Assembly: GCA_900541645.1 (NCBI GenBank)
Contig: UQKQ01000001.1
Coordinates: forward strand, 186,001-250,000
Source of the DNA: an uncultured Collinsella sp.
GTDB taxonomy: Bacteria > Actinomycetota > Coriobacteriia > Coriobacteriales > Coriobacteriaceae
Direction: 5' to 3'
DNA: 64,000 bases
The position numbers were made by a program, and so were the translations under genes. Below the pieces are notes generated by a model. That model was not told the origin of the DNA, ran no database searches, and saw only the letters and a list, made by a program, of their open reading frames with translations. This document shows, in pieces, positions 39,411-47,964 of the stretch (within the stretch, counting starts at the first letter, position 1; every line of letters starts with the position of its first letter).

Positions 39411-39551
39411 TTCTTCTCCCAATCGTTGAAGGGGTACCTATGACAATTCGTACGTTACGACCGCCGAAAGGGTTTCTGTTGCGCAACATTGGCAAGAAAA
39501 TATCGACACACTTGAGTCACATTTATGAGTCGAAGTTCTCGGCAAGCTAAT

Positions 39552-39608
39552 GTCTCGTTCTGTAACATCTAGCAGCAAATATGACCTCTAACCGTTACAG
39601 ATCAAGAC
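39552..39608. repeat. Family 1 repeat, 57 bp, single
   Basis: Arms GTCTCGTTCTGTAAC and GTTACAGATCAAGAC around 27 bp, the most diverged full copy. It lies between the kinase stop and the surface protein start. Confidence 0.85.
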
Positions 39609-39650
39609 AATTGCCGGGGAGGGGTCCCGTCACGGCAAGACGCCCGCCGC

Positions 39651-41735
39651 CTAGATGCAGAACCCGGGGATCACACAGGTTAGCTTGTTTGGCTTTTCCG
39701 CAGGCGTTGCGTACGTAAAGACGTCGCCGTCGTGGCCCACACGGTTTATGTAGAGCGTGCCTTCGGTCTCCGATGAGTCGGGGCTCACCGTGCGCTCCCA
39801 CCAGCAGGTGTCCTTGCCCTTCCACTGGCGGACCATCGTCTCGTTCGTGGAATACGGGCTCACCTTGAGCTCGCGGAAGAGCTGATACTCCTTGCCCTCG
39901 CCGTTGTAGATTCTTGCCAGGTAGTGATAGTCCTTGGCAAACGAATCGGGCGGTTGCGTACCGCACAGCTCGACCATGGCGGGCAGCCAAAGGGTTGCGG
40001 GCAACTCGCTCAGACACGATGCACTGTTGGCGGCGCCAGCGTTATTCGAGACCTTTTTGACAGATTTGATGAGCGCGCGCAACTTGTTGGGCAGCAGCTT
40101 AAGGCCGTCGCCGTCGAGCCATTCCCGCAGCTCGCAAACTGCCCAGCCGGCGCTCGGCGGTTCAGCCGCAGCGTTGCGCTCGGCAATACCCGCGTCGAAC
40201 ATAAACGTCAGTCCGGCCTTGCCCGTCCCGTCCAGAAGCTCATCGTGACGGATGCCCACAAGCTGCGCGCCGACCTCCAGCCCGTTGGTGAGTTTCACGC
40301 GCTTGGTACACGGATAGGGGATATGCCCATCGGCATCGAGCAGGTGATAGCGCTTGGCAATCTCGCGTGCCTCGCTACGGGTCTCGGCGGCCTTAATCTT
40401 GAGCGAAATCTCCTGCAGCTGATCCCAGGTGTAGTCGTCAAGTGAACCGCGGATGCCGTCGAGGTAGTCGGGGATGCCAAAGCCATGGGTTGCCGCCCCG
40501 ATAACGCTGAGCCCCGCAACGGCTGCGATAGCGCCGCCGATAATAAAGCGGCGGCGGGTCATGGCATCGTGGCGGGCCTGATTCAGGATCTCTCGTGCGC
40601 GCTCGCCGGCGACGTCGACCTTAAGGTGCGTGCCAGAATCGATATCAATTGCGGCCTCGTCTCCTGCACCTTCGCGGCCTTCGGATTCGGCGTCGGTGAG
40701 GTATGCCGAGAGCACCTCGAGCATCTGCTGCTCGGTGGGACGATCGCACTGCTCGACTGAGAGACCCTTCATGATGATCTGGACGAGCGCCTCATCGCCC
40801 TCGCAGCGCGGCTCGAGCGGTGCCGGCTTGGTCTTGGTCTTTACGAGATAGAACGAGCCGGTTGCAGCGGCGTCCGTCGACTCAAAGTCAAACGGTTTGC
40901 GACCGCTGTAGAGCTGGTACAGAATGCTCGAAAGCGCATAGACGTCGATTGCCGGCGAACGGCGAAGGGCCGCGATGCCTTCGATATCCTGCGTGAGCAT
41001 CTCGGGCGCGGCGTATGCGGGCGTGGCAAAACGCCAGATGTCGGCGCGCCGGGTGATCGTGTCGTCGCCGAGAGCCATGGTCGCGGAGCCCATGTCGATG
41101 AGGCAGGGGTCAAAGGAACAATCAGCAATCTGCTGCTCGAGCGTTCGGCTGGTGGTGCGGAACATGATATTGGCAGGCGACAGGTCGCGATGGATGACCG
41201 GATTCACGAGGCCTTGGGTAATCAAGAGCGCACGAAGCACGGCGTTTCCGACGGCGGCGACCATCTGGGTGGTCAGCCCGCCCGAGGCGTCGTGCGGAAG
41301 CAGGGGCAGCGCCTGCTTGAGCGAGGTGCCCTCGACCCACTCCATGAGGATGAGAGGGTCATCCTCGCACGATCCGTAGCCATAGACGCGCGGAAATCCG
41401 CGCAGGTGCGAGACGGTACACAGATGACGGTACTCCTCGAACAGCGCGGCGGTGCTGGCCAGGTGCGCTGCCGATTGCTCGGCGGAGCGGTCGGGGGCTT
41501 GGCCGGAAAGGATAGCGTTGTCCTTGAGCAGCTTGACGGCAAAGACCTCGCCGCTCGTGTTGGTCGCGCGCAGCACGTGCCCGATGTTGCCGTTGTTGCG
41601 GTGGGCCGTCTGGAGAATAAGCGTCATAAACCGACGTTTGGCGTCGTCCTCGGCGCTGGGGTTGACCGCCACGGAGGTATCGAACGTATCGAGACGGATG
41701 AGTTTGTCGCCATAGGCGCTATCGGTAGTATCCAT
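39651..41735 (-). CDS. Membrane Ser/Thr protein kinase with C-terminal DUF6273-like domain
   Basis: 694 residues. The cytoplasmic kinase domain (about 35-345) has the ATP lysine K68 (FAVKLL), catalytic loop HRDLSPANIMF with D184, and TPAYAAPEM. The metal-binding DFG is DMG (D214-M-G), and the glycine loop is poor (NNGNIGHV). A basic stretch leads to one membrane segment (FIIGGAIAAVAGLSVIGAA, about 397-416). The external part of about 270 residues ends in a DUF6273-like domain (VGIRHDELL, WLDGDGLKLLPNKLRALI). The ATG at 41735 follows AAAGGA. It is downstream of an FHA gene in one orientation and could phosphorylate it. Activity is likely but the atypical loops leave doubt. Confidence 0.85.
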   Translation of the reverse strand: MDTTDSAYGDKLIRLDTFDTSVAVNPSAEDDAKRRFMTLILQTAHRNNGNIGHVLRATNTSGEVFAVKLLKDNAILSGQAPDRSAEQSAAHLASTAALFEEYRHLCTVSHLRGFPRVYGYGSCEDDPLILMEWVEGTSLKQALPLLPHDASGGLTTQMVAAVGNAVLRALLITQGLVNPVIHRDLSPANIMFRTTSRTLEQQIADCSFDPCLIDMGSATMALGDDTITRRADIWRFATPAYAAPEMLTQDIEGIAALRRSPAIDVYALSSILYQLYSGRKPFDFESTDAAATGSFYLVKTKTKPAPLEPRCEGDEALVQIIMKGLSVEQCDRPTEQQMLEVLSAYLTDAESEGREGAGDEAAIDIDSGTHLKVDVAGERAREILNQARHDAMTRRRFIIGGAIAAVAGLSVIGAATHGFGIPDYLDGIRGSLDDYTWDQLQEISLKIKAAETRSEAREIAKRYHLLDADGHIPYPCTKRVKLTNGLEVGAQLVGIRHDELLDGTGKAGLTFMFDAGIAERNAAAEPPSAGWAVCELREWLDGDGLKLLPNKLRALIKSVKKVSNNAGAANSASCLSELPATLWLPAMVELCGTQPPDSFAKDYHYLARIYNGEGKEYQLFRELKVSPYSTNETMVRQWKGKDTCWWERTVSPDSSETEGTLYINRVGHDGDVFTYATPAEKPNKLTCVIPGFCI

Positions 41736-41906
41736 GGCGTTCCTTTGTCTGGCATGGGTTGCCGCACGTATACGCGAGCAGTGCGGATATCGGTAAAGTA
41801 CCATGATAGCCGCACTGCCCACGTATACCGCTGAGCATTGTCGTTTACGACGCAGAAGGTAGAAGACGAAAGACGGACGGCGACCGTCTTCCGATCGCCG
41901 TCCGCG

Positions 41907-42869
41907 CTAGTCCACAATGACAAGGAATGTCGTGTAGAGACCCAGATGGAGCCTGTCGCTGTTTTCGATTTCCACTGGGGGATAGATCTTGCCAGGCTCG
42001 CGTTGGTCGCGCGGCGGCTCAATCACAATATCGCCGTCACCCGCGCCCGATTCGAGCACTGTGCCGTTGGTCGACCCAAGGCCCTGGGCGTACCAGTGCT
42101 CACCCTCAAGCCAAATGCGAAGATGCTCGCGCGATGCGTCGGCGCCCACATCGGTGATGCTGGGCGAGGTTTTGGGCAAAGAACCAATCACGGTGCCGCG
42201 CGGATCGCGTGTGAGGGGATGGATTTGCATGCCGGCGCAGTTGTCGGCATGGGTTCTGAGCAGACCGAGGTTGGGGGCGACGGTGCGCGGCTGCTCCAGG
42301 CTGCTCATAAAGCCACGTCCGACGGTAGTTTCGGTGGTGCCAAAGTGCTCGCCCGTCTTGCTGTCGCAAAAGCGCTCGACGGTGGCCACGCCCTGAACGG
42401 GATCGGCGAGCGCCCCCGTTGCCACAAAGAGCATAAGGTAAAGCGTGCTTTTCTCGCGCACGGCATTGCCGTCAAAGTTGTCGATGCGATTGAGGGCATT
42501 TGCATATAGGCGGCTGTCCAGCTTGTAGCTGGCGAGAGCCGACATCATTTCGTTGGCGGCCGGACCGCGATAGTGCTCGGCGATTGCCCGATAGGCGGAC
42601 TCGCCGCCGCCGAGCTTGCTGCAGATTGCCGAGGAAAGGTTGAGCGTGGTGACGGTAAAGTCGCTGTAGATGGAGGGCGCGCACTGGTCAGGCTTGCGAT
42701 GGACGATGTAACGGGTGAGATACGAGCGGTTGGAAGAGCATTTCTCGAGCAGGGTACTGCCGAGATAAGAGTTTCCATTGATGAGCATTCGGGCGATCTC
42801 GAGATGTTTAAGACCGCCGAACGAGCGAATATCGTTATAGAGGACCGAGCAAGGCGTCTCTGCTGCCAC
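41907..42869 (-). CDS. FHA-domain protein
   Basis: 320 residues. The C-terminal 90 residues form a forkhead-associated domain (TVIGSLPKTSPSITDVGADASREHL, WLEGEHWYAQGLGSTNGTVLE) that binds phosphothreonine. The core S-R-x-H becomes SREH and the STNGT motif is intact. The N-terminal 230 residues are helical with no family I recognise (CSVLYNDIRSFGGLKHLEIARMLING). The start is GTG at 42869, five bases after AAAGGAGGT; a TTG at 42899 would place the binding site inside the gene. It precedes the kinase gene by 171 bases and is its natural substrate or adaptor. Confidence 0.87.
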   Translation of the reverse strand: MAAETPCSVLYNDIRSFGGLKHLEIARMLINGNSYLGSTLLEKCSSNRSYLTRYIVHRKPDQCAPSIYSDFTVTTLNLSSAICSKLGGGESAYRAIAEHYRGPAANEMMSALASYKLDSRLYANALNRIDNFDGNAVREKSTLYLMLFVATGALADPVQGVATVERFCDSKTGEHFGTTETTVGRGFMSSLEQPRTVAPNLGLLRTHADNCAGMQIHPLTRDPRGTVIGSLPKTSPSITDVGADASREHLRIWLEGEHWYAQGLGSTNGTVLESGAGDGDIVIEPPRDQREPGKIYPPVEIENSDRLHLGLYTTFLVIVD

Positions 42870-43048
42870 GGATACCTCCTTTGATTGCTTCCTAGCCAAT
42901 ATGGCGATAGGAATTAATGGCCCCCGGTGGGCGACGTATTAAATGGCTGCGCAATATATAGCGTAACTAAAGCAACATTATAGGCCACATGTTCGAAATT
43001 GCAGGAAGACTGAGAGATTTGGTTTGGACTGGACGGAAATCCCCCTCT

Positions 43049-43105
43049 GTCTTGATCTATAACAATTAGGGCCGATTTTACTCGTTAACTGTTACAGATT
43101 GAGAC
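43049..43105. repeat. Family 1 repeat, 57 bp, pair unit 1
   Basis: Arms GTCTTGATCTATAAC and GTTACAGATTGAGAC around 27 bp. It lies in the divergent gap between the FHA and helicase genes. Confidence 0.88.
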
Positions 43106-43129
43106 GTTTGTGAGCCGTGTCGACCGTTT

Positions 43130-43186
43130 GTCTCGATCTGTAACACGTAGAGGAAGATTCGCCCTGTAGATGTTACAGATTGAGAC
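43130..43186. repeat. Family 1 repeat, 57 bp, pair unit 2
   Basis: Arms GTCTCGATCTGTAAC and GTTACAGATTGAGAC. It starts 81 bp after the previous unit. Confidence 0.9.
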
Positions 43187-43457
43187 AATCAGCCGGGCCC
43201 ACCTCGTCCGCCTCGTCATCTGTGGTTTACGTGGGGGCATGCGAAGCACGGGTATACTAACCGGCGGCGAATCTGCTCCATCGCTTAGAGCTGCTGCGTC
43301 TGGACGGCGCGTGATAGGGCTGCCAAAGCGATCGCCAGCGTGCTGAGCAACGTCCTCTCTGTGCGCACCTGTTTTTGTATGTATTAGCGCACTACCAAGC
43401 ACGCCCGCGCGGCCGCATGCCGTGCCCATTGCGCGTGCAGATAAGGAACAACAACAT
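43187..43457 (+). promoter_or_regulatory. Leader region of the helicase gene
   Basis: No gene. GGTATACTAA (TATACT at 43253-43258) is a good -10 box; the -35 is not clear. If used, it leaves a GC-rich 5' leader of about 190 bases with several possible stems, as seen for some cold-regulated helicases. Confidence 0.45.
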
Positions 43458-45707
43458 ATGCGTAATTCTGTATCTGACGTCACCGACGCCGAGATTCTGG
43501 ACGAGACCCGCGAGGCCATGACCCAGGCTGCCTTCGATGCCGCCGATGAGGCCAATGCCGCCCAGGCCGTCGAGTCCGCTACCGAGAGCCTGCCCGCCTT
43601 TGACGAGCTGGGCCTCTCCGACGAGATGCTTCGTGCTATCGAGAACCTGGGCTACACGGCGCCCACGCCCGTGCAGGCCGGCTCGATCCCCGTAGTGCTC
43701 GAGGGCCGTGACCTGCTTGCCGCCGCTCAGACCGGCACCGGCAAGACGGCCGCCTTTTTGCTGCCGACTATGAACAATCTGGAGCACATCGCTCCTCCCA
43801 AACCCGTGCGCGAGCGTGGCGGCCGCAACCGCCGTCGCGGTGCTAAAAAGCCCGAGGGCAACGGCCGTGGCCCCGTGATGCTCGTCATCACCCCCACGCG
43901 CGAGCTTGCCCAGCAGATCGACGAGGTCGCAAGCAAAATCGCCGACGTCACCGGCCACGTTGCCGTGACCGTCGTGGGTGGCGTGAGCTACAAGCCGCAG
44001 ACCGCTGCCCTCAAGTACGGCTGCGACATCCTGGTCGCAACGCCGGGCCGTCTGGTCGATCTGATCGAGCAGGGAGCCTGCCATCTGAACGAGGTCAAGG
44101 TGCTGGTGCTCGACGAGGCCGATCGCATGCTCGATATGGGCTTTTTGCCCGCCGTTCGCCGTATTGTGCGCGAGACGCCGGCCGAGCGACAGACGCTGCT
44201 GTTCTCGGCCACGCTCGACGAGGAGGCCGTAGGCGAGATCACCGACCTGGTGAGCGACCCGGCCCGCGTGGAGATCGCGCCTGCCACGTCGACCGCCGAC
44301 ACTGTCGACCAGTTTGTGTTCCCGGTGTCCATCGAGGCCAAGAACAACCTGCTGCCCGAGTTCCTCAAGAAGGAGGGCCCGGAGCGCACCATCGTCTTTA
44401 TGCGCACCAAGCACCGCGCCGACAGCTGCTGCCGTCGCCTTGAGCGCAAGGGCATCAAGGCCGCCGCGATTCACGGCAACCGCAGCCAGGCCCAGCGCGA
44501 GCGCGCGCTTTCTGCCTTCCGCGACGGCACCGTCGACGTGCTGGTGGCAACCGATGTTCTCGCCCGCGGCATCGACATTAGCGACGTGCGCTACGTCGTG
44601 AACTTTGACGTGCCGGCCGAGCCGACCGACTATATCCACCGCATTGGCCGTACGGGCCGCGCCGGCGAGCTGGGCTGGGCCATTACGTTTGTGACCGAGC
44701 AGGACGTCGACGAGTTCTACGAGATTGAGAAGCTCATGGACAAGACGGCCGATATTTACGAAGCGGGCGACCTGCACGTGGGTCCCAACCCGCCCGCCGT
44801 TGACCCCGAGCGCGATCCTGCCGCCTTTAAGGTGAAGAAGAAGACCAAGCGCGGCAAGTCCAAGAGCAAGAAGAAACTCGAGCAAGCGCGTCGCGACGGC
44901 AAGCGCAACGGCGACGATTACGGCGATGTTGCCGGTCGTTCCAACCGCGGTCGCGACGAGCGCCGCGGCGACGGCGAGCGTCCGAGCCGTCCCAAGCGCG
45001 GCGGCAAGACCCGCGTGCGCGAGGGCGTTCAGGCTCGCGTAGACGAGGCTGTTGAGAGCGTGGCCCGCGAGGTAGCTGCCGAGGAGCGCGGCGGTGCCGC
45101 TGCCGTCGAGCAGGCCCCGCGCGGTAACCGTGCCGAGCGTCGTGCCAAGCAGTTCCAGGGCGAGGCGCATCGCCGTCGCCGCGAGGACGAGGACCGCGGT
45201 GGCCGTCGTCGTGTCGATCGCGAGGACGAGGGCCGTGGCTCGCGTGGCGGCAAGCGCGGCTCGGGCGACCGTCGTCGTTCCGGTCGCGATGACGAGCGCG
45301 GTGGCCGTGATAAGCGTCGCGGCGGCGAGGGTCGCGGTGAGCGAGGTGCCCGTGGCGGTGAGTCCCGTGGCGGCAAGTGCTTTGAAGAGCGCGGTAGCCG
45401 CGGCGGCGAGCGTCGCGAGGGTGCTCGCGGCAATGGCGGCCGCAGCGGCGCTGGCCGTTCTAACGAGTCGCGCGATCGTCGTGATCCGCGTGCCAGCCGC
45501 GATCGTCGCGATGACTGGCGCAACTACGACGATACCCGCGAGGAGCGTCGTGGCGGCTATCGTGGCGGGCGTGGCGGCAACCAGGCCGGCTCCCGCGGCG
45601 GCCGCGCCGGCGGTCGCGATAACCGTGGCAGCTATGGCAACAGCCGTGGCGGCAAGCGCGGCGGCAGCTCCCGTCGTCCCGGTGACGGCGGCGGCAAGCG
45701 CAAATAG
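43458..45707 (+). CDS. DEAD-box RNA helicase with long RGG-type tail
   Basis: ATP-dependent RNA helicase, 749 residues. The core shows the Q motif (PTPVQAGSIPVVLEGRDL), AQTGTGKT, PTRELAQQ, DEADRMLD, SAT, and in the second domain VATDVLARGIDI and HRIGRTGRAG. After about residue 450 a Lys-rich stretch and roughly 270 residues of Arg/Gly/Asp-rich, disordered sequence (RGGKRGSGDRRRSGRDDERG) form an RNA-binding tail. Such tails aid RNA binding and phase separation in related DeaD/CsdA and DDX proteins. The ATG at 43458 lies ten bases after AAGGA; a GTG at 43422 is possible. It would act in ribosome assembly or mRNA decay. Confidence 0.92.
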   Translation: MRNSVSDVTDAEILDETREAMTQAAFDAADEANAAQAVESATESLPAFDELGLSDEMLRAIENLGYTAPTPVQAGSIPVVLEGRDLLAAAQTGTGKTAAFLLPTMNNLEHIAPPKPVRERGGRNRRRGAKKPEGNGRGPVMLVITPTRELAQQIDEVASKIADVTGHVAVTVVGGVSYKPQTAALKYGCDILVATPGRLVDLIEQGACHLNEVKVLVLDEADRMLDMGFLPAVRRIVRETPAERQTLLFSATLDEEAVGEITDLVSDPARVEIAPATSTADTVDQFVFPVSIEAKNNLLPEFLKKEGPERTIVFMRTKHRADSCCRRLERKGIKAAAIHGNRSQAQRERALSAFRDGTVDVLVATDVLARGIDISDVRYVVNFDVPAEPTDYIHRIGRTGRAGELGWAITFVTEQDVDEFYEIEKLMDKTADIYEAGDLHVGPNPPAVDPERDPAAFKVKKKTKRGKSKSKKKLEQARRDGKRNGDDYGDVAGRSNRGRDERRGDGERPSRPKRGGKTRVREGVQARVDEAVESVAREVAAEERGGAAAVEQAPRGNRAERRAKQFQGEAHRRRREDEDRGGRRRVDREDEGRGSRGGKRGSGDRRRSGRDDERGGRDKRRGGEGRGERGARGGESRGGKCFEERGSRGGERREGARGNGGRSGAGRSNESRDRRDPRASRDRRDDWRNYDDTREERRGGYRGGRGGNQAGSRGGRAGGRDNRGSYGNSRGGKRGGSSRRPGDGGGKRK

Positions 45708-45739
45708 CATACGCATCGCCCACTAGAGCGAGGTGAACC

Positions 45740-45774
45740 AAGGGCCCTGAGCAACTACGCTCGGGGCCCTTTTT
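45740..45774 (+). terminator. Terminator after the helicase gene
   Basis: AAGGGCCC(t)GAG / CTC(g)GGGCCCTT followed by TTTTT. Confidence 0.92.
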
Positions 45775-46328
45775 GTTTGCCGTATCCGATCGCTAGTTCA
45801 AATGTGATTTTCTCGGGAATGCATCTGGGGGATGCTGAGGACCTATTTTCCGCCATGCAGCAATGGGTCCTATGGGGTGCGCCGTGCATTTTTTGGAGTA
45901 TTCTGCAGTTCGAGTTGTCTGCATATGATTCGACGTCGCCAACGGTGGCCTTCGGATATCCCTAGCGAGCGTTCCGAGTCAGATTTCGCCGTTTTCCGGA
46001 GCAGGGGCGCGTCATTCTCGCCATGTCGGGACTTAGAATGATACGGCGCCCTATAGTTTTGCCCACCCGCGGCGGTGCTGGCGCGGTCACGTTGCAGAAT
46101 ACTCCGTTTTTTGCACGGGCCAGGATGGGGTACCTCAGGAGAACACGGCGGTATCCCGTAAATATATACAATCTGTACCGTAATTAATACAAAACGAAGA
46201 GGCAGACAGCGTAGGGTGGGTGCATTGGGGTGTTTGGTGCACCAAAACGGGGATCCCACGTACCGTATACTCTGGCTGGATGTGAAAACGGCTTGACGCG
46301 TTGCCAGGCGTAGGGGGAGGGTGCCTCG
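45775..46328. other. Gene-free 554-bp region with long inverted repeat
   Basis: No supported gene. Inverted arms lie at 45881-45907 and 46093-46120, sharing GCC(C)GTGCA and GGAGTATTCTGCA with a T6 run on the plus strand in both. A 7-bp inverted repeat TCATTCT/AGAATGA (46012-46018, 46035-46041) sits between them. A 14-bp palindrome TTTGGTGCACCAAA is at 46233-46246. It may be a remnant or non-coding mobile element. Confidence 0.5.
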
Positions 46329-47090
46329 ATGGACGTATTCGAAATTGTGTTTAGTCCGACGGGTGGAACGCGGAAGGTGTCTGGCCTTGTGGCCGGGGCG
46401 CTGGACAAAAATACCGTTACCGTCGATCTGACCGATAGCGGGCTAGATTTCAGCGCTGTCTCGATGACTGAGGACGACGTGGCCGTAATCTCTGTGCCGG
46501 CGTATGCCGGTAGAATCCCGGCTGTGGTGGCTGACCGGTTGGGCATGGTGCGCGGCAACGGGGCTCGGGCTGTTTTGGTTTGTGTATACGGAAACCGCGC
46601 GTTTGAGGACACGCTCGTAGAGCTGGAGGACGTTGCGAAGCGCGCCGGATTTAGGGTGGTTGCAGCGGTTTCTGCTATTGCTGAGCATTCCGTTGCTCGT
46701 CAGTTTGCTGCTGGGCGACCGGATGCGCAGGATGCGGCGCAGCTCGCAGAGTTTGCGCAGCAAATTCAGCAAAAGCTGTTGACTGAGGATGCATCCGAGC
46801 CCTCTATTCCCGGCAATCGTCCTTATAAACAAGCCGGAGGTCACCGCATGGCACCCGAGGCAACAGAGGATTGCGTCTCCTGCGGTGCATGCGCCGCGGC
46901 GTGCCCCGTTTGTGCTATCGACAAGGGCGACCCCAAGCGAGCAGCTGGCGAGGCGTGCATCTCCTGCATGCGCTGCATTGCCGTATGTCCGCGAGGCGCT
47001 CGCAAGCTTGATCCCAACAAGCTATCCGCTGTTTCCCAGATGCTGAGCAAGGCTTGCGTCGTGCGGAAGGAATGCGAGCTCTTCATCTAG
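46329..47090 (+). CDS. Flavodoxin-ferredoxin fusion (EFR1-like)
   Basis: Soluble electron-transfer protein of 253 residues. The N-terminal flavodoxin-like domain has the FMN loop FSPTGGTRKVSGLV and VPAYAGRIPAVVADRL, then VYGNRAFEDTLVELED. The C-terminal ferredoxin domain has two 4Fe-4S motifs, CVSCGACAAACPVCAI and CISCMRCIAVCPRGAR. Such fusions carry out low-potential electron transfer in anaerobes. No partner enzyme is adjacent, and the hydrogenase cluster is about 5 kb away. GGGGGAGGG precedes the ATG. A TATACT at 46266-46271 may belong to its promoter but lacks a -35. Confidence 0.88.
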   Translation: MDVFEIVFSPTGGTRKVSGLVAGALDKNTVTVDLTDSGLDFSAVSMTEDDVAVISVPAYAGRIPAVVADRLGMVRGNGARAVLVCVYGNRAFEDTLVELEDVAKRAGFRVVAAVSAIAEHSVARQFAAGRPDAQDAAQLAEFAQQIQQKLLTEDASEPSIPGNRPYKQAGGHRMAPEATEDCVSCGACAAACPVCAIDKGDPKRAAGEACISCMRCIAVCPRGARKLDPNKLSAVSQMLSKACVVRKECELFI

Positions 47091-47111
47091 TGCATACGAA
47101 ATTGGTGCATT

Positions 47112-47158
47112 GGGGACAGGCTAATCTGCACCAACCTGGTGCAAACAAACCTGTCCCC
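47112..47158. repeat. 47-bp palindromic repeat, family 3, copy 2
   Basis: Same arms as 32401-32447 (GGGGACAGG/CCTGTCCCC, inner TGCACCA/TGGTGCA). Flanks TTGGTGC and GCACCA (47103-47166) extend the pairing. It follows the flavodoxin-ferredoxin gene. Confidence 0.85.
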
Positions 47159-47189
47159 AACGCACCAGAGTGAGGAGTGCCCCTGGGTG

Positions 47190-47219
47190 CCGGCAGAAAA
47201 GGAACGTCCCTAAGTGCCG
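47190..47219. repeat. Family 4 palindrome, right half only
   Basis: CCGGCAGAAAAGGAACGTCC then ctaagtgccg, matching the right half of 58690-58746. The left arm is lost. Confidence 0.6.
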
Positions 47220-47268
47220 CCTAAATACCGTTTATCGAAGAAAAAATACCGCTCACCGGTCATAATGA

Positions 47269-47296
47269 TTGTTCTGGCTTTGGGCTTGTCTACAAT
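47269..47296 (+). promoter_or_regulatory. Promoter of the crr-licT operon
   Basis: TTGTTC (47269-47274), 16 bp, TACAAT (47291-47296). The 130-base leader to the crr start folds locally: CCGAG-tcc-CTCGG inside GGTTA/TAACC (47322-47353). I could not match it to the known LicT antiterminator sequence. Confidence 0.6.
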
Positions 47297-47433
47297 AACT
47301 CCCGTAAAAAGAAATGCGGAAGGTTACCGAGTCCCTCGGACGTGGGCCTAACCATAGTCTTTGAACGGGTGTGTCTCTATGGATGCATTCGCTTGATTTT
47401 GGTTGGGCTATATTTATGAAGGGACATGCCACC

Positions 47434-47946
47434 ATGGGTTTCTTTTCTCGCCTGATGGGCGGTTCGGATGAGCAGAAGACTGCAGCTTCCGAGTTCGAAA
47501 TCCTCGCTCCCGTTTCCGGCGAGCTTGTTCATCTAGAAAATACCAATGACCCCGCTTTTAGCAGCCGTGCCGTGGGCGATGGCGTTGCCGTGGTTCCCCA
47601 AGAGGGAACGGTGTGCGCTCCTGTTTCCGGCACCGTCGCGGCGCTGTTCCCGACCGAGCATGCACTGGGCATCATGTCCGACGACAGCTCTGCTCAGGTG
47701 ATGCTGCATATCGGAATCGACACTGTTAAACTTGAGGGCAAGGGCTTCCATGCGCTTGTTGCCCAGGGTGACCATGTCGACGCGGGCCAGCCCCTCGTCG
47801 AGGTCGATTTCGACGTGGTTCGCGCTGCCGGCTTTGATCCCACGGTCTTCGTTATCGTGTGCGAGCGCTCGGAGAACTCGACTCTTCGTGAGCATGCTTC
47901 CGGCCCTGTTGCTGTTAAAGAGCCTGTCGTCTGGCTTTCCGAGTAA
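47434..47946 (+). CDS. crr: PTS glucose-type EIIA protein
   Basis: Stand-alone EIIA of 170 residues that passes phosphate from HPr to EIIB domains. Both active histidines of the family are there: H76 (TEHALGIMSD) and the phosphorylated H92 (VMLHIGIDTVKLEGKGF). SEFEILAPVSGELVHLENTNDP is the typical start. The ATG at 47434 follows AAGGGA by nine bases; an in-frame ATG at 47416 has no site. It opens an operon with a LicT-type regulator, an EIICB and a GH4 glycosidase. Because MurP (14550), the EIICB (48919) and the EIIBC (62323) all lack EIIA, it may serve them all. Confidence 0.94.
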   Translation: MGFFSRLMGGSDEQKTAASEFEILAPVSGELVHLENTNDPAFSSRAVGDGVAVVPQEGTVCAPVSGTVAALFPTEHALGIMSDDSSAQVMLHIGIDTVKLEGKGFHALVAQGDHVDAGQPLVEVDFDVVRAAGFDPTVFVIVCERSENSTLREHASGPVAVKEPVVWLSE

Positions 47947-47964
47947 ATTCTTGTGGTGGGTACC

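Noticed and set aside
43392..45716. 774-codon open frame antisense to the helicase gene
   Set aside because: Its Ala/Thr-rich translation is the reverse of the Arg/Gly tail; the plus-strand helicase is unambiguous.
45870..46259. 129-codon minus-strand frame in the empty region
   Set aside because: Overlaps the inverted repeat, Arg/Pro-rich translation, no start signal.
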